This document shows positions 9,113-15,454 of a stretch of DNA of 20,522 nucleotides, in pieces. Position 1 is the first letter of the stretch, and every line of letters starts with the position of its first letter. The notes beneath the pieces are model-generated. The model did not search any database. It was not told the origin of the DNA and saw only the letters and a list, made by a program, of their open reading frames with translations. Location of the stretch: positions 1,740 to 22,261 of the forward strand of contig DDEH01000129.1 of the NCBI GenBank assembly GCA_002336085.1, read 5' to 3'. The stretch is from Flavobacteriales bacterium UBA1959 (lineage in GTDB: Bacteria > Bacteroidota > Bacteroidia > Flavobacteriales_D > Sanyastnellaceae). The position numbers and the translations under genes are program-made.

Positions 9113-10876
9113 TCAGCAGGATGCCCCAAACAACCCAAGCAGCGCAAGGAGGTCAGCCACACTGACGACCAAATCATTGGTAATGTCACCGGGGCACAAA
9201 CCAACGGAACCGCACAAACAAAGCTCCATGCCGTCGGGTATTCCGTTTTGGTTCGTGTCAGAAGAATTGGGATTGGTGTTGTAAAGCTCTAACTCCAGGG
9301 CATCGCTCAGCCCGTCTCCATCGGAATCGCTGCACGCATCACCCACTCCATCCCCGTTGAAGTCTTCTTGCGAGTTGTTGGCTATAGTTTCACAGTTATC
9401 AGAGGAATCATAAATCCCATCGGAATCGCTGTCGGGTTGGTAGCCCATGAGTTCCCCAAGCCCCAAGTCAGCAACTACGATGAAATGGTCAGATGCGGCA
9501 AGCGCATCATTGGCCCACAAGCCCAATGCTATGAGTCGTTCAGTGCTCATCTCTTCAGTCTTCAAAACAAACCCGCCCATGTATTGCGCAGTCGCATCCG
9601 AGGTGATGATGTAGTCCAATTTTCCAGGAATCCATTCAGATGACAGGGAATTGCTCGTCCAGGTATAATCAAACGGATGATCGGATTGCAAAACAGGCCA
9701 CTCTGTGAGGCTGGAGCCATCCCAATCAGGAGCGAAATCAGGGCCGTTGGCGCTTTCATTTGAGATATCACCTGAAACGAGGGTGTATATCGGATCGTCC
9801 AGACCGACCATATTCAAATCACCTCCATAGACGATGGGGGCGTTGGGGTTTAGTACAGGGCCGTCTCCCGTTCCGTTTACGGCATTGCGCAGGAAAGCCA
9901 TGTACTCATCTGCTTCCGACTGACGCTGTGCCTCATTCGAAGATCCGCCGCAGCATTTTAGGTGGCTGCTTGTAAACAACATGGGCACCTGCCAATTTGC
10001 GTGTGCCTCCACCACCACAGGAAATTGACGGTAGACAGAAGCGTGCGAGGAGAGAATGGCGCCCTTTGAGGCTACCATCAAGTCGTAATCGTCTTTGACC
10101 ACATTCCAAGAGGCGCCGTCATCCAAAGGAATCCAATCATTGAGCAAGCCTCGAACATAATTTGCACTCACATTGGAGACTTCTGAAAAACCAATGATGT
10201 CCGGCGCTACTGCTTGTAAAATTCGCTCCATGGCCGCTTTTGCAGGTGTTTGATCCATGCGGTTGTTCATGTTCCAAAACGCCACGCGATTCAGGGTTCC
10301 TTCGGTGCGGTCGATTGAGCTGGGTGTGAATGGGTCTAGGCTATCATTCCATTCGTGCTCCATGCCGCTCGCCGGAAAACTGGATTCAGCGTCCCCATCA
10401 TACCAAAGAATTCGAATGCTCGCGCCAACCTCACCGAGCATGTCCCGGCTGAAGGCGATTTCAAACTCCTTTGAGCTGTATGTTGGGGCGGCCCGTAAGC
10501 CGACTTCATTTAAGTTTTCGACACCCGACCCACCGGTGTAGCGAATGGCCTGGCGGTTGGCAAAATTGATTAACAAATCCACACCCAATCCCAAGTTAGC
10601 ATAGTCTACACCCGTGTCGATGTCGTCGTCTAAATCCAAGAGCAAAAGGTATTCGTTGGGTAGAATGTTTTCATCTAGCCCTACCTCATTTTCCAGCTCT
10701 ATGTGCAGGTACAACCAGTTTAGGTTGCTGGTGACGGCAGCTCTCACAAATGGAGGCTCAGCGTTAGCGGTGAAGTGTTCAACGCCCGTCCAATCACCGA
10801 ATTTGTTGTTCAGCTGTATTTGGCTCATTAGTAACGATGAGGAGAAGATGAAAAGACTGGCGATGGAAAGTTTCAT
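9113..10876 (-). CDS. Exported endonuclease/exonuclease/phosphatase (EEP) family protein with Ca-binding-type repeats and dockerin-like C-terminus
   Basis: About 587 residues from ATG 10874-10876 (MKLSIASLFIFSSSLLMSQ, a signal peptide); the frame runs on to a TTG at 10897, which adds only a non-signal stretch. Residues about 20-185 form a beta-rich domain with DLDDDIDTG, resembling carbohydrate-binding-type folds, not assigned with certainty. The EEP domain (about 195-470) shows VAFWNMNN (from about 196), IIGFSEVSN with the catalytic Glu, SSHLKCC, VYGGDLNM (about 350), KLDYIIT and ASDHFIV (about 461), so the hydrolase centre appears complete. Thrombospondin-3/EF-hand-like repeats follow (DSDSDGIYDSSDNC, DFNGDGVGDAC, DSDGDGLSDALELE, DTNQNGIPDGMEL). 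The end is CPGDITNDLVVSVADLL...FGASC, a dockerin-like EF-hand motif bracketed by cysteines. No T9SS type A or B tail is recognised. The substrate (DNA, RNA, phospholipid or sugar phosphate) cannot be told from sequence. Confidence 0.88.
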   Translation of the reverse strand: MKLSIASLFIFSSSLLMSQIQLNNKFGDWTGVEHFTANAEPPFVRAAVTSNLNWLYLHIELENEVGLDENILPNEYLLLLDLDDDIDTGVDYANLGLGVDLLINFANRQAIRYTGGSGVENLNEVGLRAAPTYSSKEFEIAFSRDMLGEVGASIRILWYDGDAESSFPASGMEHEWNDSLDPFTPSSIDRTEGTLNRVAFWNMNNRMDQTPAKAAMERILQAVAPDIIGFSEVSNVSANYVRGLLNDWIPLDDGASWNVVKDDYDLMVASKGAILSSHASVYRQFPVVVEAHANWQVPMLFTSSHLKCCGGSSNEAQRQSEADEYMAFLRNAVNGTGDGPVLNPNAPIVYGGDLNMVGLDDPIYTLVSGDISNESANGPDFAPDWDGSSLTEWPVLQSDHPFDYTWTSNSLSSEWIPGKLDYIITSDATAQYMGGFVLKTEEMSTERLIALGLWANDALAASDHFIVVADLGLGELMGYQPDSDSDGIYDSSDNCETIANNSQEDFNGDGVGDACSDSDGDGLSDALELELYNTNPNSSDTNQNGIPDGMELCLCGSVGLCPGDITNDLVVSVADLLALLGLFGASC

Positions 10877-10905
10877 ATTGCTTGAGGTTGATGGCAACGA
10901 GTGAA

Positions 10906-10913
10906 CGAAGTTA
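10906..10913 (-). promoter_or_regulatory. Weak candidate -7 box for the EEP gene (TAACTTCG)
   Basis: On the minus strand TAACTTCG differs from TAnnTTTG at one fixed position and lies 29 bases before the EEP start at 10876, the same distance as the box upstream of the lamin-tail gene. No -33 element is seen at usual spacing. Confidence 0.2.
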
Positions 10914-10917
10914 CGGG

Positions 10918-10925
10918 TAGATTTG
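10918..10925 (+). promoter_or_regulatory. Candidate -7 box for the EamA transporter (TAGATTTG)
   Basis: TAGATTTG is a full match to the Bacteroidota -7 consensus TAnnTTTG, but it ends only 4 bases before the ATG at 10930. Transcription from it would begin at about that ATG, giving a leaderless message or favouring the in-frame ATG at 10954. The upstream TTG (10888-10890) is 27 bases away, a poor -33 spacing. Confidence 0.3.
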
Positions 10926-10929
10926 CCGA

Positions 10930-11859
10930 ATGAATCATCGGCAAAGCATCGTGATGTTGCACTTCATTGTCTTGATTTTCGGCTTTACGGGAATCTTAGG
11001 CAAGTTGATTTCGCTGGAAGCAGAACGGCTGGTGTTTTGGCGCGTTTTTTTTGGAGGTGGATTGGTGGCTTTGTGGTTGTTAATCCGTCGAAAAACGCAG
11101 CGGTTTCCATTCAAGACTTGGGTCAAGGTGGCGCTGGTGGGTTGTGCCGCCGCAGCGCACTGGGTTGCATTTTTCGCCTCCATCAAAGCCAGCAACGTCT
11201 CCGTTGCCCTTGCCACTCTTGCTACCACACCTGTTTTCGTGAGCGTTCTAGAACCGCTGGTTCACCGCCGAAAAATGGATTGGCGGGAAGCATTGTTGGG
11301 CGGCATGATCATCTTGGGGTTGTTGGTATTGCTGTGGGGTCCATCGGAAGGAGACTTCACATTGACAAAAGCGCAGTACTACAAAGGCATCGGATTGGCC
11401 TTGGTTTCCGCAGCGTTGGCTGCGGTGTTTTCCACGTATAATTCTGTTTTGGTGCGATCGTATGATTCCGCTAATCTTACGCGTGTAGAATTATTGAGCG
11501 CCGCGGGGGTATTGGCTGTGTTGTTTTTGGTTGACGGGAGAGGGTTGAGCGCGGGTTTTTGGGCCATTCCTCAGGAAGATTGGTTGTGGTTGGCGTTGCT
11601 CGCCTCCCTGGCTACAGCCTTTGCTTTTCTCATGAGCATAGAAGTCATGAAGCGCCTTTCGCCGTTCACCACTGCGGTAGCGATTAATATGGAGCCTGTC
11701 TACGCTATAGTGCTGGCTGCATTGATTTTTGGGGATTCAGAGCGCATGGGAGCATGGTTTTATTTCGGGTCCGCCATCATTGTGGGAGCGGTATTTGCGG
11801 ATGCGGGCTTCAAACGATTGGCGCGCAAGAAAGCGTCAATCGACAGTGAAAAAAGCTGA
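10930..11859 (+). CDS. EamA/DMT-superfamily membrane transporter
   Basis: 309-residue inner-membrane protein with about ten hydrophobic segments arranged as two EamA repeats (about residues 10-140 and 155-290), the architecture of drug/metabolite transporter superfamily permeases. Visible family-type features include the opening HFIVLIFGFTGILGKLI, the charged loop RRKTQRF, ASNVSVALATLATTPVFVSVLEP closing repeat one, and INMEPVYAIVLAALIFGDSE closing repeat two, where EP(x)nA-type motifs are usual. The Lys/Arg-rich tail is probably cytoplasmic. The substrate is unknown; DMT members export amino acids, nucleotides or drugs. The start is ATG 10930; ATG 10954 (MLHFIV) is an alternative suggested by the nearby promoter-like box. 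The gene diverges from the EEP gene with 53 bases between starts, and its last 24 bases overlap the 3' end of hemW on the other strand. Confidence 0.93.
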   Translation: MNHRQSIVMLHFIVLIFGFTGILGKLISLEAERLVFWRVFFGGGLVALWLLIRRKTQRFPFKTWVKVALVGCAAAAHWVAFFASIKASNVSVALATLATTPVFVSVLEPLVHRRKMDWREALLGGMIILGLLVLLWGPSEGDFTLTKAQYYKGIGLALVSAALAAVFSTYNSVLVRSYDSANLTRVELLSAAGVLAVLFLVDGRGLSAGFWAIPQEDWLWLALLASLATAFAFLMSIEVMKRLSPFTTAVAINMEPVYAIVLAALIFGDSERMGAWFYFGSAIIVGAVFADAGFKRLARKKASIDSEKS

Positions 11860-12969
11860 GGCTACTCGATCAGCGATTAGCCATCTCCCTTCTGAAATTC
11901 GGTAGCAATCTCCGCCCAATTTTTCAAGTGTATTGTCGCTGATGCACCGGTCCCAAAAAGCAGGCTCCTCTAACTTTGGATTGCGTCCGTAGACGGCTGA
12001 CAATTCTCTCAAGTCAATTCCTTTGGCTGTGCGCAATCCGGTCATCAAGTTTTCATTGTACCGATCATCAATTGTCAGTATATCCCACTCTACCTTCATC
12101 TCTTGGACGCTGTTTGCTTTTGACACGGAGGCAATGTAGGCCGGGTTATTTGATACATTGGCAGCACGGTTTTTGCCGTCGAATCCATGAGCTCCTGGCC
12201 CAATACCAAGAAAAGGGGTGCCGGTCCAGTAGTGTTGATTGTGCTGAGCATGTCCGCCTGGCCGCGCAAAATTGGACACCTCATAATGATCGAATCTTTG
12301 TGCTTGCGAGTAGTGACAGAGCTGTTGGTATTCTGCTTCTACCAGCGATTCTGGCGCTACACTATCAGCCCCTTTTTTCACGTTTCGCCCCAAAACCGTT
12401 CGATCCTCGATTGTTAAGATGTATGCAGATAAATGGTCAATAGGAAGGCTCAAAGCCTTTTGGAGATCCAGTTCAAAGGGCTCCGACCTTTCGGGCAAGC
12501 CGTAGATTAAATCTGCTGAAAGATGCTCAAAACCGGCTTTGTGTGCCGCTTGAATAGCGCTAATTGCCTGTTGACCCGTGTGCGCTCTGTTCATCCAACG
12601 CAATCGATTGTCGTCGAACGTTTGAACCCCGATGGACAGGCGATTGATTCCCATTCTGAGCCAAGCCTCCAAACGCTCAGGGGTAATGTCTTCTGGATTT
12701 GCCTCTAAGGTGATCTCCAAAGGCCGGTTATCGCTCTCAAAACAGAGGTCTACCAACCGTTTTAATCCGTTTAAAGGAAAAAGGGATGGGGTTCCGCCCC
12801 CGAAATAAAGGGTAGATATGGGTCCAGACGAATGGGCCAACTTCCACCGCAACTCCTTGGCCAACGCCAGCTCCATGGCGGCCATGGTCTTTAAATTGGT
12901 GGAGAAGTGAAAGTCACAGTAGTGACATGCAGTTCTACAGAATGGAATGTGAATGTAAATCCCTAGCAC
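11836..12969 (-). CDS. hemW: HemW, radical SAM heme chaperone (formerly HemN-like)
   Basis: Radical SAM protein of the HemW family, a heme-binding chaperone related to oxygen-independent coproporphyrinogen III oxidase. The iron-sulfur motif is PFCRTACHYCDF (Cys11, Cys15, Cys18), lacking the fourth cysteine typical of true HemN. GGGTPS (about 57-62) is the SAM-binding glycine motif, and HNQHYW (about 243-248) with GIGPGAHGF is the HemW-type signature. The open frame extends to a TTG at 13230, but that part is antisense to the biotin carrier gene. The only sensible start is GTG 12967-12969, giving MLGIYIHIPFC and 377 residues, the usual family length. An AGGAGG sits at 12992-12997 on the minus strand but is about 22 bases from the GTG, too far for a normal ribosome site. 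It diverges from the carrier gene (39-base gap) and its 3' end overlaps the transporter gene. Confidence 0.93.
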   Translation of the reverse strand: MLGIYIHIPFCRTACHYCDFHFSTNLKTMAAMELALAKELRWKLAHSSGPISTLYFGGGTPSLFPLNGLKRLVDLCFESDNRPLEITLEANPEDITPERLEAWLRMGINRLSIGVQTFDDNRLRWMNRAHTGQQAISAIQAAHKAGFEHLSADLIYGLPERSEPFELDLQKALSLPIDHLSAYILTIEDRTVLGRNVKKGADSVAPESLVEAEYQQLCHYSQAQRFDHYEVSNFARPGGHAQHNQHYWTGTPFLGIGPGAHGFDGKNRAANVSNNPAYIASVSKANSVQEMKVEWDILTIDDRYNENLMTGLRTAKGIDLRELSAVYGRNPKLEEPAFWDRCISDNTLEKLGGDCYRISEGRWLIADRVASAFFTVD

Positions 12970-13008
12970 CCCCCAAAGTTCGCTCGAAAATCCTCCTAAC
13001 TTGCCTTC

Positions 13009-13497
13009 ATGGAATGGGAAGTTCGTTGGCCGGATGGCCGAGTGGAGCAAGTCGCTCCGGGTGCTGAGGATTCGTGGGACTGGAAACAGCTTGCGTCCGG
13101 TGTATTCGACGTGCGCATGGGCAACCGCAACGTGCGCATCGAGCGCATGGACGGGCCTGATGAAAAAGGAAATGTCACTGTGCGTGTGAATGGCGTGGTG
13201 CAAACCTTGCAAGTATTGGGTCACCAGCAACTTTTACTGGAGTCCATGGGAATGGATTCTGGCGCGGAGGTTCAAGAAAAAAATGTGGAGTCTCCGATGC
13301 CAGGCAAAATCTTACAAGTGATGGTCACTCCTGGCTCAGAAGTGGAGGAAGGCGATTCACTGCTGGTTTTGGAGGCAATGAAAATGGAGAATGTTATCCG
13401 AGCTCCTCGTGCAGGTGTAATTGAAGAAGTACACGCCCAAGTGGGCAAAGCCGTGGAAAAATCGGCAGTATTGGCGACATATGAAATGAACGAATGA
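13009..13497 (+). CDS. Biotin/lipoyl carrier protein (biotin carboxyl carrier subunit type)
   Basis: 162 residues. The C-terminal biotinyl domain (about 92-158) has SPMPGKILQVMV and the biotinylation motif EAMKMEN with Lys125 as the expected acceptor. The N-terminal half (WEVRWPDGRVEQ, NVTVRVNGVVQTLQV) resembles the leader region of carriers used by propionyl/methylcrotonyl/acetyl-CoA carboxylases in Bacteroidota. It would carry CO2 on biotin between a biotin carboxylase and a carboxyltransferase, but neither is encoded in this window, so its partner enzyme lies elsewhere or upstream genes were separated. The ATG at 13009 diverges from hemW. The stop overlaps the start of the next gene as ATGA (13494-13497), making it the first gene of a six-gene chain otherwise devoted to secretion, sensing and glycan-type functions. 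Function of the domain is clear; the complex it serves is not. Confidence 0.9.
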   Translation: MEWEVRWPDGRVEQVAPGAEDSWDWKQLASGVFDVRMGNRNVRIERMDGPDEKGNVTVRVNGVVQTLQVLGHQQLLLESMGMDSGAEVQEKNVESPMPGKILQVMVTPGSEVEEGDSLLVLEAMKMENVIRAPRAGVIEEVHAQVGKAVEKSAVLATYEMNE

Positions 13498-14498
13498 AAC
13501 GTTTTCAAACCATGTATAAAATTCAGCTATTAATGGCCATTGGTTTCACAGGGCTTTTTGTTTGTCTTCAAGCTCAGGATTGCAACAATCCTGTACCTGC
13601 GTGTGGTGATGTTCCCGAAGCGGTATCGCTGAACTATGAACAAAACCTTGAATTTGGCTGCCTGAATGCACCCTATGTGACGGTGCTTGAATTCATGACC
13701 AACACCAATGTAATCAATACGGGTCCCGTTTTTGTCGAAATTGGGGGAGTCGCTTGTCAGACAAACGGGGTGGACGATGTGATTGAATGTGTTGTAGTCA
13801 AGCCTGATCCACAAGCACTTTGCGATGTGTCGAGTTATCAGGCGGTTTCACCATGTTCAGAGGCGGGCGGCGCTTCTTCGTTGCAGTCGGAGGACTTGCT
13901 GCCGAATACGACCTATTTGATTTTGATTGGAACGGCTCACGATCCTTCTGCTACGCCATGCAATTTATCTGTTTTTTTATCGGGTCCAGCGGTGTCTATT
14001 GATGCGTGTTGTACAACCAATATCGCTTCTGGACAAAATGTTGAATTGACTGTAGGCGGAGCCGATGATGACTTGGGTTACACCTGGTTCCCAGATTATG
14101 GCCTTACCTCGACCACCGGCACGACTGTCGTTGCTTCTCCTTCTGTGACAACTACGTATTCGGTTTCTGGGTTTTTCGGCGGCTGTCAGTATTCTGATGC
14201 GGTCACCATTACAGTCGGCAATCCATTGGGGCTTCCGACTAGTTTTACACCCAATGATGACGGCTACAATGACACGTGGGACGTGGATGGCTTGCTGGAT
14301 TACAACCTGGCCGATGTTCGGATTTTTGACCGTTGGGGACAGGTGGTGTACCGCAGTGTAGGTTATACCCAGCCGTGGAATGGCCGCAACGGGAGCAAGG
14401 ATGTTCCTGTGGGAACTTACTATTATGCCATTGATTTAAACGATCCAATTTTGGTTGATTTGGAGACCATTACCGGATTCATCAGCATCATCCGATGA
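13494..14498 (+). CDS. T9SS type B (gliding-motility-associated C-terminal domain) exported protein
   Basis: 334 residues from ATG 13494 (overlapping the previous stop), or 328 from ATG 13512 (MYKIQLLMAIGFTGLFVCLQAQ), which gives a cleaner signal peptide. A cysteine-rich N-terminal region (about 28-170, about a dozen Cys) of unrecognised fold is followed by an Ig/PKD-like domain (about 172-240, LTVGGADDDLGYTWFP ... TTTYSVSG). The C-terminal domain (about 245-334) is the type B sorting domain: LPTSFTPNDDGYNDTW, VRIFDRWGQVVYRS, WNGRNGSKDVPVGTYYYAI, ITGFISIIR. Type B cargo crosses the outer membrane through the type IX system and usually depends on a SprF/PorP-family partner; such a gene follows directly (ATGA overlap at 14495-14498). 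It is much shorter than adhesins such as SprB, so it may be a small surface protein. No enzyme motif is seen. Confidence 0.9.
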   Translation: MKRFQTMYKIQLLMAIGFTGLFVCLQAQDCNNPVPACGDVPEAVSLNYEQNLEFGCLNAPYVTVLEFMTNTNVINTGPVFVEIGGVACQTNGVDDVIECVVVKPDPQALCDVSSYQAVSPCSEAGGASSLQSEDLLPNTTYLILIGTAHDPSATPCNLSVFLSGPAVSIDACCTTNIASGQNVELTVGGADDDLGYTWFPDYGLTSTTGTTVVASPSVTTTYSVSGFFGGCQYSDAVTITVGNPLGLPTSFTPNDDGYNDTWDVDGLLDYNLADVRIFDRWGQVVYRSVGYTQPWNGRNGSKDVPVGTYYYAIDLNDPILVDLETITGFISIIR

Positions 14499-15445
14499 AG
14501 AAAACAACACTCATTTTTTCGGCCATTATCGCCTTCGCGCAGCTGCTTCAGACGAATGAAGCGCAAGCGCAACAACTGCCTGTTCGCACAACCTCTGTCA
14601 TCAATCCGTTCCAAGATCATCCCGCAGCAGCAGGTGTGTTAGGGTGCATGGACTTGCACATGGGTTTTCGGAATCAATGGTCTGGAATTGAGGGAGCGCC
14701 TCAAACAGCTTTTGCTAACCTTCACGGTCAAATGGAGGGCCAAGGCGACGCCTTCCATGGTTTTGGTGTGCGCGTTGAATCAGATGATGCAGGCGCTTGG
14801 GGTTATAACGCAGTGAACTTTGCCTATGCGTACAACCTACGCTTGTCCAGCGGTGCGCGATTGGCCGCAGGATTGAGCGCGGGGTTTTTCCAACATCGAT
14901 TGGATTTAAGTGAGCTTATCATGCCAGATTTTCAAGTGGCAAATGATCCAGCGATTTACGGAGGCAATCAATTTATCGTTCCCACCATTGATGCGAGTTT
15001 GTGGTTTTACGACCGCTCGAAATTCGCGGGTCTGACCATTCAGAACGTGACGCAGCCGTCTATGCAAAAAATCAGTCAATTCGGCAAGCTTCGCCGCCAT
15101 GCTGTCGTTATGGCGGGTTCTCAAGTTGAACTTGATGGAAAGTGGATGTTCACTCCTTCTGCTCAAGCTCGATTGGGGTCTGGTGTGCCGCCCTCTGCTG
15201 AACTATTGGGTATGGTCCGGTACGATGATGTCGTTGGTCTTGGCCTTGGATACCGCACACAAAGCGCCTTGATTGTTGCGTTCCAAGCGAAGGTGATGGA
15301 TTACCTGTCGATCGGATACGCTTATGAATTCAATGTCTCGGCCTTGAGTGGCGCCGCTCCGAGTACCCATGAAATCGTCATTGGCATCAACAGCTGTTCG
15401 GGTAGGCAAAAAGGCCGAGCCATTCCCTGCCCCGCGTACAACTGA
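14495..15445 (+). CDS. PorP/SprF family type IX secretion system membrane protein
   Basis: 316 residues with a signal peptide (about 1-26, ending EAQAQ) and a run of amphipathic beta-strands, as in the outer-membrane PorP/SprF family. Recognisable family features are the early INPFQDHPAAAG segment, the GFRNQWSGIEGAPQTAFANLHG region (family-typical RNQW and P-x-T around residues 52-70), the alternating glycine/aromatic strands such as LAAGLSAGFFQHRLDL, and SIGYAYEFNVSALSGAAPSTHEIVIGI near the end, followed by a short Cys/Arg tail. Members link cargo with type B C-terminal domains to the type IX translocon or cell surface. The immediately upstream gene encodes exactly such a cargo, so the two probably form a dedicated pair. 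Its start overlaps the cargo stop by 4 bases; the sensor kinase gene follows after 9 bases. Confidence 0.92.
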   Translation: MKKTTLIFSAIIAFAQLLQTNEAQAQQLPVRTTSVINPFQDHPAAAGVLGCMDLHMGFRNQWSGIEGAPQTAFANLHGQMEGQGDAFHGFGVRVESDDAGAWGYNAVNFAYAYNLRLSSGARLAAGLSAGFFQHRLDLSELIMPDFQVANDPAIYGGNQFIVPTIDASLWFYDRSKFAGLTIQNVTQPSMQKISQFGKLRRHAVVMAGSQVELDGKWMFTPSAQARLGSGVPPSAELLGMVRYDDVVGLGLGYRTQSALIVAFQAKVMDYLSIGYAYEFNVSALSGAAPSTHEIVIGINSCSGRQKGRAIPCPAYN

Positions 15446-15454
15446 TTTCTAGGC

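Noticed and set aside
9100..9130. Possible terminator hairpin between the two convergent stops (GGGC ... GCCC)
   Set aside because: The stem is only about 4 base pairs and has no T-run; too weak to call.
10923..11441. 172-codon open frame on the plus strand overlapping the transporter
   Set aside because: Shadow of the transporter in another frame; Cys/Arg/His-rich, no domain-like pattern.
12992..12997. AGGAGG on the minus strand upstream of hemW as a ribosome binding site
   Set aside because: It is about 22 bases from the only plausible start, and this lineage rarely uses Shine-Dalgarno sequences; probably chance.
12970..13230. N-terminal extension of the hemW reading frame up to a TTG at 13230
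   Set aside because: It is antisense to the biotin carrier gene and unlike any HemW; GTG 12967-12969 gives the standard N-terminus and length.
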